Positions 19,283 through 27,692 of a stretch of DNA of 64,000 nucleotides are shown here, in pieces. The first letter of the stretch is position 1; every line of letters starts with the position of its first letter. Made by a program: the position numbers and the translations under genes. The notes under the pieces are model-generated. The model made no database searches. It had not been told where the DNA came from and saw nothing but the letters and a program-made list of their open reading frames with translations. This DNA comes from Streptomyces sp. Tu 3180 (GTDB lineage Bacteria > Actinomycetota > Actinomycetes > Streptomycetales > Streptomycetaceae), in assembly GCF_009852415.1 (NCBI RefSeq), contig NZ_WOXS01000002.1, positions 7,542,001-7,606,000 of the forward strand. The letters are read 5' to 3'.

Positions 19283-19738
19283 TCAGCCGTCCACCGTGAC
19301 CGCGCAGGACCACCCGCACGGCCCCGGCCCGATCCGCAGTTCCTCCCAGGCCACGGCCGTCGGCAGGTCCCCGGTGACCCGCACGTCCGCCAGGCCGGCG
19401 ACCGCCAGGCGCACGTCCAGCCCGCCCTCCGCCTCGTCCGCCTCCACGTCCACCGGAACCTGCCCGTGCACCTGGAGCCGGTACAGGATCTCGTCCAGCA
19501 GCGCGGCCAGCAGATCGTCGTCGCTGGCCTCGTCCAGCCGGATGCGGCCCACGCCGGTCGGCCGCACCCCGGAGACGTCGGCGAAACACTCCACCACCGC
19601 CGCCACGGCCTCCGCCAGGCAGTTCTCCCGGCTTCCCGCCCACGCCTCGATCCGGACGTCGTCCTCCTGCGGCACCGTCCGGTGCCCGCTGTCGCCCGGC
19701 CGCCGTACCTGCCCGTAGTCGCCCGTGTCACCGACCAT
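19283..19738 (-). CDS. Archease family protein
   Basis: 151 residues. Archease fold: GHRTVPQEDDVRIEAWAGSR, ENCLAEAVAAVVECFADV, DEASDDDLLAALLDEILYRL and a C-terminal TAVAWEELRIGPGPCGW that corresponds to the metal-binding C-terminal region. Archease activates the RNA ligase RtcB; no rtcB gene is in the window. ATG 19738 chosen, although the conserved region starts about 18 residues later. Divergent from the phosphoribosyltransferase gene across 166 bases. Confidence 0.82.
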   Translation of the reverse strand: MVGDTGDYGQVRRPGDSGHRTVPQEDDVRIEAWAGSRENCLAEAVAAVVECFADVSGVRPTGVGRIRLDEASDDDLLAALLDEILYRLQVHGQVPVDVEADEAEGGLDVRLAVAGLADVRVTGDLPTAVAWEELRIGPGPCGWSCAVTVDG

Positions 19739-19904
19739 GCATCCCGACTGCCCGACGACCGCGCACCCATGCCGCCCCGCTCCGGCGGACGGCGTACGCG
19801 GCGTGCTTCGACCGCCCGGGAGCGGGGTACGCGGGTGCCGGACCGGGTGCCGTCCGCGGCACCGCCGTCGGCGCCGTCCCCGGTGCGGAGGGAGGGCATC
19901 CGCC

Positions 19905-20552
19905 ATGCGGTTCCGTGATCGCCGGCAAGCCGGCCGCGAACTGGCCGGACGGCTGCGGACGAGACAGGACGAGGGGGCCCTGCCCGACCCCGTTGTCCTG
20001 GCCCTGCCCCGCGGCGGTGTCGCCGTGGCACAGGAGGTCGCCCGGGCGCTGGACGCCCCGCTCGACGTCCTCGTCGTGCGGAAGGTCGGCGCCCCCCACC
20101 ACGAGGAGTTCGGCGTCGGCGCCATGGCCGGCGACGGGGTGCCGCTGTTCGACGCGGACGCGCTGCGCCGGCTGGGCCTCGACGAGGCCGACCTCGCCCC
20201 CGTCGTCGAGCGCGAGCGCGGCGAACTGCGCCGCCGCGAACGGCTCTACCGCGCGGACCGGCCCGCTCCCGACCTCCGGGGGCGGACCGTGATCGTCGTC
20301 GACGACGGGCTGGCGACCGGCTCCACGGCCCGCGCCGCCCTGCGGTCCCTGCGGCGGCAGGAGCCCGCCCGGGTGGTGCTGGCCGTCCCGGTCTGCGCAC
20401 CGGAGGGCGCCAGGCTGATGCGCGCCGAGGCCGACGAGGTGGTCTGCCTGCACGAGCCGGCCGCGTTCATGGCCGTGGGGCAGTGGTACGACGACTTCGG
20501 GCAACTGACGGACGAGGACGTGCTGGCGGCGCTGCACCAGCGGCAGGGGTAG
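19905..20552 (+). CDS. Phosphoribosyltransferase domain protein
   Basis: 215 residues. Type I PRTase: VVLALPRGGVAVAQEVARAL, VRKVGAPHHEEFGVGAMAGDG, and the PRPP loop VIVVDDGLATGSTARAAL (about residues 127-144). C-terminal AVGQWYDDFGQLTDEDV is common to a Streptomyces subgroup often annotated as a putative phosphoribosyl transferase. ATG follows GGAGGGCATCCGCC. The base accepted is unknown. Confidence 0.88.
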   Translation: MRFRDRRQAGRELAGRLRTRQDEGALPDPVVLALPRGGVAVAQEVARALDAPLDVLVVRKVGAPHHEEFGVGAMAGDGVPLFDADALRRLGLDEADLAPVVERERGELRRRERLYRADRPAPDLRGRTVIVVDDGLATGSTARAALRSLRRQEPARVVLAVPVCAPEGARLMRAEADEVVCLHEPAAFMAVGQWYDDFGQLTDEDVLAALHQRQG

Positions 20553-20558
20553 CCGGGT

Positions 20559-21742
20559 TCAGACGACGGAGTCCGCGCGCAGCGCCTCGATGTCCTCGGG
20601 GAGTGGCCCAGTTCCGTCAGGATCGCCTCCGTGTGCTCGCCCACGGCCGGCACCGGGTCCATGCGCGCCGGCAGGCCGGCGAGGTCGGCGGGCGGCAGCA
20701 GCGCCTGGACGGTCGCGCCCGGCACCGCGACCTCGCGCCAGCGGTCGCGGGCGGCGAGGACCGGGTGGTCGAGGAACGCGGCGACGTCGTTGACCCCGGC
20801 GCAGGCGATGCCGATCGCCTCCAGCTCCCCGAGCAGCTCCTCGGCGCCGGAGCGGGCGAAGCGCTCGGCGATGATCGCGTTCAGCTCCTCCCGGTGGGCC
20901 ACGCGGTCGGAACCCGTGGCGAAGCGCGGGTCGTCGGTCAGCTCGGGCCGGCCGAGGAACCCGGCGCACAGGGCCGCCCATTCACGCTCGTTCTGGACGG
21001 AGAACAGCACCTCGCGGCCGTCGGCGGCCCGGTAGGTCCCGTACGGGGCGATGGTGGCGTGCTGGGTGCCCAGACGCGGGGGCTGGCTGCCGCCGTAGCG
21101 GGTGTAGTAGGCGGGCTGGCCCATCCACTCGGCCAGCGCCTCGAACAGCGACACCTCCACCGGATGGGCCCTGCCGGTGGTCGCGCGGGTGTACAGGGCG
21201 GTGAGCACGCCGCTGTAGGCGTACATCCCGGCGGCGATGTCGGCGACGGAGATGCCGGTGCGCGCGGTCCCGTCCGCCGTCCCGGTCAGCGACACCAGGC
21301 CCGTCTGGCACTGCATCAGCAGGTCGTACGCCTTGCGGTCCGCCCAGGGCCCGGTCGTGCCGTAACCGGAGATCGTGCACGGGATCAGCCGCGGACAGCG
21401 GCGGGTGAGCTCCTCGGTGCCCAGGCCGAGGCGGTCGGCGGCGCCCGGCGCGAGGTTCTGCACGAACACGTCGGCGTCCTCGAGGAGCCGGTGCAGGATC
21501 GCGCGGCCCCGCGGATCCTTCAGGTCCAGCGTGAGGGACTCCTTGGAGCGGTTGATCCACACGAAGTAGCTGGAGTGGCCGTGGACGGTCGTGTCGTAGC
21601 GGCGGGCGAAGTCGCCCTCGCCCGGCCGCTCCACCTTGATCACGCGGGCGCCGAGATCGGCCAGCTGCCGGGTGGCGTAGGGCGCGGCCACCGCCTGCTC
21701 CAGGCTGACCACCGTGACCCCGGACAAGGGGTGTTTCTGCAC
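20559..21742 (-). CDS. CaiB/BaiF-type (family III) CoA-transferase, frameshift near C-terminus
   Basis: About 394 residues if one lost base is restored. Moves CoA between acyl groups. Family motifs: LEQAVAAPYATRQLADLGARVIKVE, QNLAPGAADRLGLG (with the segment before the catalytic Asp), ISGYGTTGPWADRKAYDLLMQ (Asp in the conserved YD). Around 20601-20606 the frame changes after ILTELGHSP: the expected end EDIEALRADSVV is in the next frame and stops at 20559, while the unrepaired frame runs on to 20246 antisense to the phosphoribosyltransferase gene. Sequencing error or recent mutation are both possible. The second GTG (21742), seven bases after AGGAGG, is the likely start. Confidence 0.78.
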
Positions 21743-21827
21743 GTCCACGCCTCCTGCCGGACCCCGGACCACCGGCCTCGATTAGTACGGCCGGGGCGGG
21801 CCGCCTGTCAACGGCCGCCCCGGCCGG

Positions 21828-22064
21828 TCACCGGTCCGCCCCGCTCCACGGGAGGCCGGCGGGCCCGCTGCGGGACACGATGCGGACGCCGCGGTCGTCG
21901 ACGGCGCGGACCTGGAGCGAGCCGCACCCGCACCGGGTCCACACGGTGCTGCCCGCCGCGGTGCCGTGCCGGGAGACCACCCGGAACGGCTCGGCGTCGT
22001 CCGGCCACCCGCAGTACGGGCAGACGGCCCCGGTCGTGCCCGTGGCGCCGGTCGTGCTGGTCAT
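21828..22064 (-). CDS. Small zinc-ribbon-like protein
   Basis: 78 residues, unknown function. CPYCGW at 15-20 and CGCGSL at 45-50 give four cysteines in two pairs, consistent with a zinc ribbon. Good ribosome-binding site (GCGAGGAGTCACC) before ATG. It faces the LysR gene across 123 bases, a typical arrangement for a LysR target, which is only suggestive. Confidence 0.65.
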   Translation of the reverse strand: MTSTTGATGTTGAVCPYCGWPDDAEPFRVVSRHGTAAGSTVWTRCGCGSLQVRAVDDRGVRIVSRSGPAGLPWSGADR

Positions 22065-22187
22065 GGTGACTCCTCGCCTGCTCGCGCGTCGGGTGCTCGT
22101 CGGTCGTCGCGACACGGCAAGGGTGCGCCGGAACCTCCGTGCACGTCCAGGTTGACTTCGTGGACGCCACCGTGAAGCGTGGGCTTC

Positions 22188-23093
22188 ATGATTGACCTGC
22201 GCCGGCTGCACGTCCTCAGGGCGGTCGCCCGCTACGGCACGGTCACCGCGGCCGCCCGCGCCCTGCACTTCACCCCGTCCGCCGCCTCGCAGCAGATCCG
22301 CCGGCTCGCCCGCGACCTGGACGTCGAGCTGCTCGAGCCGCAGGGACGCGGGGTGCGGCTCACCCCGGCCGCCGAGAGCCTGCTCGCGCACGCCGACGCC
22401 ATCCAGGCGCGCTGGGACCAGGCGGAACTGGACCTGCGGGCCGACCGCGGCGTCCCGGCCGGGCCGCTGCGCGTGACCGGGTTCCCGGTGGCGGTCTCGG
22501 TGCTGCTGGCACCCATGGCCGCCCGGCTGGGCGAGCGCCACCCGCGGTTGTCGGTGCGGATCGCCGAGGCCGGAGTGCAGCAGAGCTTCGACCTGCTCTT
22601 CGAAGGGGCCGCCGACCTGGCCGTCGTGGAGTCCACCCCGCACAACCCGCCGCTGGGCGACCCGCGGTTCGACCAGCGGCCGCTGCTGGACGACCCGTTC
22701 GACCTGGTGGTCCCGCGGGGACATCCCCTGGCCGGACGCGAGCGGATCGACCTCGCCGAGGCGGCGCGCGAGCCGTGGATCGCGCCGGTGCCGGAGAGCC
22801 CCTGCCGGCCGCACGTGATGTCCGCGTGCGGCGCGGCCGGATTCGCCCCGGACGTCGTCCACCACGCCCTCGACTGGAACGTCACCGCCCACCTCGTCGC
22901 CCACGGACTCGGCGTCGCCCTGATCCCGCGTCTCGCCCACCTGACCCCGCACCTGCCGATCACCCGCGTGCGCTGCGCCGGCGACCCGCACCGCAAGCTG
23001 CTGACCTGCACGCGCGGCGGCGGCCGCGCCCGGCCGGCGGTGGAGGCCGCGCTGCGGGAACTGCGGGAGCTGGCGCCGACGGCGGTCGCCTGA
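22188..23093 (+). CDS. LysR-family transcriptional regulator
   Basis: 301 residues. N-terminal winged HTH: MIDLRRLHVLRAVARYGTVTAAARALHFTPSAASQQIRRLARDL (1-44), followed by a periplasmic-binding-protein-like effector domain beginning about residue 92 (PLRVTGFPVAVSVLLAPM). ATG 22188 starts the canonical sequence; a GTG nine bases earlier is in frame. Possible targets are the divergent zinc-ribbon gene or the CoA-transferase beyond it. Confidence 0.9.
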   Translation: MIDLRRLHVLRAVARYGTVTAAARALHFTPSAASQQIRRLARDLDVELLEPQGRGVRLTPAAESLLAHADAIQARWDQAELDLRADRGVPAGPLRVTGFPVAVSVLLAPMAARLGERHPRLSVRIAEAGVQQSFDLLFEGAADLAVVESTPHNPPLGDPRFDQRPLLDDPFDLVVPRGHPLAGRERIDLAEAAREPWIAPVPESPCRPHVMSACGAAGFAPDVVHHALDWNVTAHLVAHGLGVALIPRLAHLTPHLPITRVRCAGDPHRKLLTCTRGGGRARPAVEAALRELRELAPTAVA

Positions 23094-23171
23094 GGGCGGG
23101 GAGCGGGTCCGGGGCCACCGCCCGCGTGCCCCGCGCGGCCGGTGCGGGACGCCGCACGCGGTCCGCAGGGC

Positions 23172-23750
23172 CTACCGCCCGCGCGCCCCCGCGCGCAGCC
23201 CGTCCATGACGAGGTCCAGCAGCCGGGTGGCGCGCGGCTGCCAGTCCCCGTCCGGGTCGATCTGCCAGAGGCCGGCGATGGCGAGGTAGAAGTCGTCCAC
23301 GCTCACCCCCGGACGGATGGATCCGGCCTCCTCGCAGGCGCGCAGCAGGAGTTCGGCCGCCTCGGTCACCTCGTTGTGTCCCGGTTTCGCCGGGCTCCCC
23401 GGTCCGCTGGTGGCCTGCCGGATGGCGTCGGCCAGCCCGGCCTTGGCCATGGCGAACCGGGCCAGCCGGTCCATCCACTCGCGCAGGGCCCGGTCGGGCT
23501 CCCGGGTGGCCAGCAACCGGGCCGCGCTCTCGGCGACCTGCCGCATCTCGTGCCGGTAGACCTCCAGGACGAGCGCCTCGCGGCTGGGGAAGTTCCGGTA
23601 GAACGTCCCCTGTCCGACGCACGCCTTCTTGGCGATCACGCTCAGCGGGGTGTCCGCCGAGCGCGTGAGTTCGGCCAGGGCCACGTCCAGGATGCGCTCG
23701 CGGTTGCGCTGCGCGTCCGAACGCAGGGGCGCGTCCTTCTTCTCCCGCAC
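23172..23750 (-). CDS. TetR-family repressor of the molybdenum hydroxylase operon
   Basis: 192 residues. HTH at about 12-58: RNRERILDVALAELTRSADTPLSVIAKKACVGQGTFYRNFPSREAL; the rest is a helical ligand domain with the SBP-type C-terminus. GTG start follows GGAGTCACGC. It is transcribed away from the aldehyde oxidoreductase operon, and two copies of a 12-base palindrome lie between them, so it most likely represses both itself and the operon until an aldehyde or aromatic ligand binds (inference). Confidence 0.9.
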   Translation of the reverse strand: MREKKDAPLRSDAQRNRERILDVALAELTRSADTPLSVIAKKACVGQGTFYRNFPSREALVLEVYRHEMRQVAESAARLLATREPDRALREWMDRLARFAMAKAGLADAIRQATSGPGSPAKPGHNEVTEAAELLLRACEEAGSIRPGVSVDDFYLAIAGLWQIDPDGDWQPRATRLLDLVMDGLRAGARGR

Positions 23751-23795
23751 GCGTGACTCCTCCCGGGCCGTGGCCGAAACCCGTTCTTGTTAACC

Positions 23796-23837
23796 GGACA
23801 GCTGTCCACTAACTTCTCCGGTAGTGGACAGCTGTCC
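23796..23837. promoter_or_regulatory. Twin palindromic operators between tetR and the Mo-hydroxylase operon
   Basis: GGACAGCTGTCC occurs at 23796-23807 and again at 23826-23837, each a perfect 12-base palindrome, centres 30 bases (about three helical turns) apart. Their flanks are also mirrored: TCCACT after the first and AGTGGA before the second, so the whole region is a larger nested inverted repeat. This is the layout expected for two TetR dimers on the same DNA face. Confidence 0.75.
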
Positions 23838-24013
23838 GCTTCGGCTCATCGTATCGGCGGGCCCGCGCGACCGGCGCTCCGGCCCTGCGCACTCCCGCAT
23901 GGACGCATGGTTCCCGAGCCGCGCTCGTCCCGTACAGCCCCCCGCGTCACCGACCCGCCCGCCGTCCGGAAGGCCGTCCCGACACGCCCCGGATCCGCGA
24001 AGGAAGGCTGCTC

Positions 24014-24571
24014 ATGGCCCCCTCGACGTCCAGCACCGTCACCCTGGACATCAACGGCGAGAAGCACACGCTGTCCGTCGACCACCGCACCACCCTGCTC
24101 GACGCCCTGCGCGAGCGACTCGATCTGACCGGCACCAAGAAAGGCTGCGACCAGGGACAGTGCGGAGCCTGCACGGTCCTGGTCGACGGCCGCCGCACCG
24201 TCTCCTGCCTCCAACTGGCCGTCGCGGCCGAGGAACGGGAGATCACCACCGTGGAGGGCATGGCCCGGGGAGACCGGCTGCACCCGGTGCAGCAGGCCTT
24301 CCTCGACCTGGACGGCTTCCAGTGCGGCTACTGCACGCCCGGCCAGATCTGTTCGGCCGTCGCCGTCATCGAGGAGCACGCCGCGGGCTGGCCCAGCGCC
24401 GCCACCGAGGACGTACGGCCCGAAACGGGGCCGCCGCCCCTGACCCCCGAGGAGATCAAGGAACGCATGAGTGGCAACCTGTGCCGCTGCGGCGCCTACG
24501 CGCAGATCGCCGAAGCGGTCGCCCGCGCGGCCGCCGTGACCCGGGCCGGGACCGAGGAGGCCGCCGCGTGA
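24014..24571 (+). CDS. Aldehyde/xanthine oxidoreductase [2Fe-2S] subunit (PaoA/XdhC-type small subunit)
   Basis: 185 residues. First [2Fe-2S] cluster: KKGCDQGQCGACTVLVDG with a later Cys in TVSCLQLA; second cluster: FQCGYCTPGQI and SGNLCRCGAYAQI. It passes electrons from the molybdenum centre to the FAD subunit. A short Pro/Glu-rich insertion lies between the two helices of the second domain. GTGA overlap with the next gene. No Tat signal is visible at the N-terminus, unlike E. coli PaoA, so this complex is probably cytoplasmic. Confidence 0.9.
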   Translation: MAPSTSSTVTLDINGEKHTLSVDHRTTLLDALRERLDLTGTKKGCDQGQCGACTVLVDGRRTVSCLQLAVAAEEREITTVEGMARGDRLHPVQQAFLDLDGFQCGYCTPGQICSAVAVIEEHAAGWPSAATEDVRPETGPPPLTPEEIKERMSGNLCRCGAYAQIAEAVARAAAVTRAGTEEAAA

Positions 24572-25560
24572 GGGAGTTCGACTACCGGCGCGCCGACGAC
24601 GTCCCCGGCGCCGTGGCGCTGCTCGGCGCCGACCCGGACGCCCGCTACCTCGGCGGCGGCACCAACCTCGTCGACCTGATGAAGACCGGCGTCGAGCGCC
24701 CCGCGCGGCTCGTCGACGTCCGCCGGCTCCCGCTGGACCGGATCGAGCCGGCCGACGACGGCGGGCTGCGCATCGGCGCCACCGTCACCAACAGCGACCT
24801 CGCCGCGCACCCCGAGGTCCGCCGCCGCTACCCGGCCCTGGCCCAGGCGGTGCTCGCCGGCGCCTCCGGGCAGCTGCGCAACATGGCGACCGTCGGCGGC
24901 AACCTGCTCCAGCGCACCCGCTGCGGCTACTTCGCCGACGTGACCCAGCCCTGCAACAAGCGTGCGCCCGGCAGCGGTTGCCCCGCCGTCGCCGGTGAGC
25001 ACCACAACCACGCCGTCCTGGGAGCCTCCGACCACTGCGTGGCCGTCCACCCGTCCGACATGGGCGTGGCGCTGGCCGCCTTCGACGCGGTCGTCTCGTA
25101 CGAGACGGCCGACGGCCCCGGGGAGTTGCCGCTCGACGGCTTCTACCTGCCGGTGGGCGACACCCCGCACCGCGAGACCGCCCTGCCGCCCGGCGCGCTC
25201 GTCACCGGCGTCACCCTGCCGCCCGCGCCGGTCGCCGCCCGCTCCCGGTACCGCAAGGTCCGCGAACGCGCCTCGTACGCCTTCGCGATCGGCTCGGTCG
25301 CCGCCGCCCTCGACGTCCGCGACGGGGTCGTGCGCGAGGCGCGCCTGGCCTTCGGCGCGGTGGCGTCCCGGCCGTGGCGGGCCCGGGCGGCCGAACGCGT
25401 CCTGACCGGGGCCCCGGCCGGCGAGGAGCGCTTCGCCGCGGCCGCGGACGCCGAACTGGCGGCGGCCAGGCCGCTGCCCGACAACGGATACAAGGTGACC
25501 CTCATGCGCAACCTCGTGGTGGCCGTGCTGTCCGAACTCGCCGAGGAGGCCGCCCGATGA
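24568..25560 (+). CDS. Mo-hydroxylase FAD subunit with [4Fe-4S] loop (PaoB-like)
   Basis: 330 residues. CoxM-type FAD-binding fold: YLGGGTNLVDLMKTGVERP and GASGQLRNMATVGGNLLQ. Between residues about 115 and 160 there is a Cys-rich insertion (RCGYFADVTQPCNKR, GSGCPAVAG, ASDHCVAVHPSDM): four cysteines spaced as in the PaoB-type loop that binds an extra [4Fe-4S] cluster. This points to the PaoABC aldehyde oxidoreductase branch rather than plain xanthine dehydrogenase. GTG start and ATGA overlap with the large subunit couple translation. Confidence 0.88.
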   Translation: MREFDYRRADDVPGAVALLGADPDARYLGGGTNLVDLMKTGVERPARLVDVRRLPLDRIEPADDGGLRIGATVTNSDLAAHPEVRRRYPALAQAVLAGASGQLRNMATVGGNLLQRTRCGYFADVTQPCNKRAPGSGCPAVAGEHHNHAVLGASDHCVAVHPSDMGVALAAFDAVVSYETADGPGELPLDGFYLPVGDTPHRETALPPGALVTGVTLPPAPVAARSRYRKVRERASYAFAIGSVAAALDVRDGVVREARLAFGAVASRPWRARAAERVLTGAPAGEERFAAAADAELAAARPLPDNGYKVTLMRNLVVAVLSELAEEAAR

Positions 25561-27692
25561 CCACCGCCGCCACGACCGGCCGTACGGCGCCGGCCGGCGC
25601 CGTCGGCACCGCGCACACCCGGGTGGAGGGCCGCGACAAGGTCACCGGGGCCGCCCGCTACGCCGGCGACATACCCTTCGCGGACCTCGCCCACGGCCGG
25701 CTGGTGCTGTCCACCGTCGCCCGCGGCCGGATCCGCTCCGTCGAGACCGCCGGCGCGCTCGGCATGCCGGGCGTGCTCGCCGTCCTGCACCACGGGAACG
25801 CCCCGCGCGTCGACACCGACTACATCGGCCTGCTGGGCGTCCCGCCGGACCCGACCGCGGCCCTCTTCCAGCACGACCGGATCCCGTACTCCGGGTGGCC
25901 CGTCGCGCTGGTCGTCGCCGAGACGCCCGAACAGGCCAGGGAGGCCGCCGAGGCGCTCGTCGTCACCTACGAGCGGCAGCCGCACGACATCGCGTTCCAC
26001 GCGGGCCGCCCGGACGCGTACCCGGCGGACGGGCACATGCCCGCCGCCACGGAGAAGGGCGACCTGGAGGCCGAACTCGCCGCCTCGGCCCACGTGGTGG
26101 ACGCGGAGTACACCACGCCCGAGGAACACCACGCCATGATGGAGCCGCACGCGGCGGCCGCCCGGTGGGACGGCGGACGGCTCGAGGTCGTCGACTCCAA
26201 CCAGGGCACCACCTGGATCGCCGACGAGCTCGTCAAGATGTTCTCCCTCGAACCGTCCGCCGTGCGGGTGCGCTCCGAGCACGTCGGCGGCGGCTTCGGC
26301 AGCAAGGGCCTGCGGGCCCACCAGGTGGCCGCCGTGATGGCCGCGACCGTCCTGCAGCGCCCGGTGCGCGTCGTGCTGACCCGTCGTCAGATGTTCTCGC
26401 TCACCGGCTACCGCAGCCCCACCGCCCAGCGGGTCCGGCTCGGTGCCGACGCCGACGGGCGGCTGCGCGCCCTGGAGCACCGCTCGCTCAACCAGACGTC
26501 CACGGTGTGGGAGTTCGTCGAACCGGGCGCCGGGCCGGCCCGGGTGATGTACGACGCCGCCGCCCACCGCACGGTGAACGAGGTCGTGCGGCTGGACGTG
26601 CCGTCCCCGACGTGGATGCGCGGGCCGGGCGAGGCGCCGGGGTCGTTCGCGCTGGAGGCGGCGCTCGACGAGCTGGCCGAGCGGTGCGGCCTCGACCCGA
26701 TCGAGCTGAGGCTGCGCAACGACGCCGAGCGCGGCCCGGTCTCCGGGCTGCCGTTCGCCGGCCGCAACCTCGCCGCCTGCTTCCGGGAGGGCGCCCGCCG
26801 CTTCGGCTGGGCCGGCCGGGACCCGCGCCCCGGCGTGCGCCGCGAGGGGCGCTGGCTGCTGGGCACGGGCACGGCCGCCGCCTCCTTCCCCGCGGGTGCC
26901 CTGCCGTCGACGGCCGCGGTGACCGCGGAGGCGGACGGCACCTTCACCGTGCGGATCGCGGCGGCCGACATCGGCACCGGGGCCCGTACCGCGCTCACCC
27001 TGGTCGCCGCCGACGCGCTGCGGGTGGCGCCCGCCCTGGTCCGGGTGCGGATCGGCGACAGCGACTTCGGCCCGGCGGGGATCGCGGGCGGCTCCATGGG
27101 CACCCGTTCCTGGGCCTGGGCGGTCACGGCCGCCGCCGGGGAACTGCGGGACCGGCTCGTCCCGGGAGGCACCGTGCCGCCGGAGGGCATCACGGCGCGC
27201 TCCGACACCACCGCCGCCGTCGGCGCCCTCGCGCAGAAGGAGCGGCACTCCTTCGGGGCGCAGTTCGCCGAGGTCGCCGTGGACGTCACCACCGGCGAGG
27301 TGCGGGTGCGCCGGATGCTGGGGATCTTCGCGGCGGGCCGGATCGTCAACCCGCTCACCGCGCGCGGCCAGCTCGTCGGCGGCATGATCTGGGGCCTCTC
27401 CATGGCCCTGCACGAGGAGGCGGTCCGCGACGGCGCCTCGGGCGGCCTCTACGGGTCCGACCTGGCCGGCTACCACGTCGCGACCCACGCCGACGTGCCG
27501 GAGATCGAGGCGGACTGGGTGGACGACGAGGACCCCGAGGACCCGGTCGGCATCAAGGGCATCGGCGAGGTCGGCATCGTGGGCGCCGCCGCGGCCGTCG
27601 CCAACGCGGTCTGGCACGCCACCGGCGTGCGCCACCGCAGCCTGCCCATCCGCCCGGACCGGGTGCTGCGGGCGGGAGGACCGCGTGTTTGA
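25557..27692 (+). CDS. Mo-hydroxylase large molybdopterin subunit (PaoC/XdhB-like)
   Basis: 711 residues, the size of PaoC-type catalytic subunits. N-terminal a/b hammerhead (RVEGRDKVTGAARYAGD), MoCo-binding stretches VGGGFGSKGLRAHQ and WMRGPGEAPGSFALE, GGSMGTRSWAW, and the catalytic Glu in KGIGEVGIVGAAAAV near the C-terminus. Hydroxylates an aldehyde or N-heterocycle using water. Overlaps both neighbours in the operon. Substrate class is inferred from the PaoB-like partner. Confidence 0.92.
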   Translation: MTTAATTGRTAPAGAVGTAHTRVEGRDKVTGAARYAGDIPFADLAHGRLVLSTVARGRIRSVETAGALGMPGVLAVLHHGNAPRVDTDYIGLLGVPPDPTAALFQHDRIPYSGWPVALVVAETPEQAREAAEALVVTYERQPHDIAFHAGRPDAYPADGHMPAATEKGDLEAELAASAHVVDAEYTTPEEHHAMMEPHAAAARWDGGRLEVVDSNQGTTWIADELVKMFSLEPSAVRVRSEHVGGGFGSKGLRAHQVAAVMAATVLQRPVRVVLTRRQMFSLTGYRSPTAQRVRLGADADGRLRALEHRSLNQTSTVWEFVEPGAGPARVMYDAAAHRTVNEVVRLDVPSPTWMRGPGEAPGSFALEAALDELAERCGLDPIELRLRNDAERGPVSGLPFAGRNLAACFREGARRFGWAGRDPRPGVRREGRWLLGTGTAAASFPAGALPSTAAVTAEADGTFTVRIAAADIGTGARTALTLVAADALRVAPALVRVRIGDSDFGPAGIAGGSMGTRSWAWAVTAAAGELRDRLVPGGTVPPEGITARSDTTAAVGALAQKERHSFGAQFAEVAVDVTTGEVRVRRMLGIFAAGRIVNPLTARGQLVGGMIWGLSMALHEEAVRDGASGGLYGSDLAGYHVATHADVPEIEADWVDDEDPEDPVGIKGIGEVGIVGAAAAVANAVWHATGVRHRSLPIRPDRVLRAGGPRV

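Noticed and set aside
20246..20558. C-terminal extension of the CoA-transferase to 20246
   Set aside because: It is antisense to the phosphoribosyltransferase gene; the family C-terminus is found one frame over, ending at 20559.
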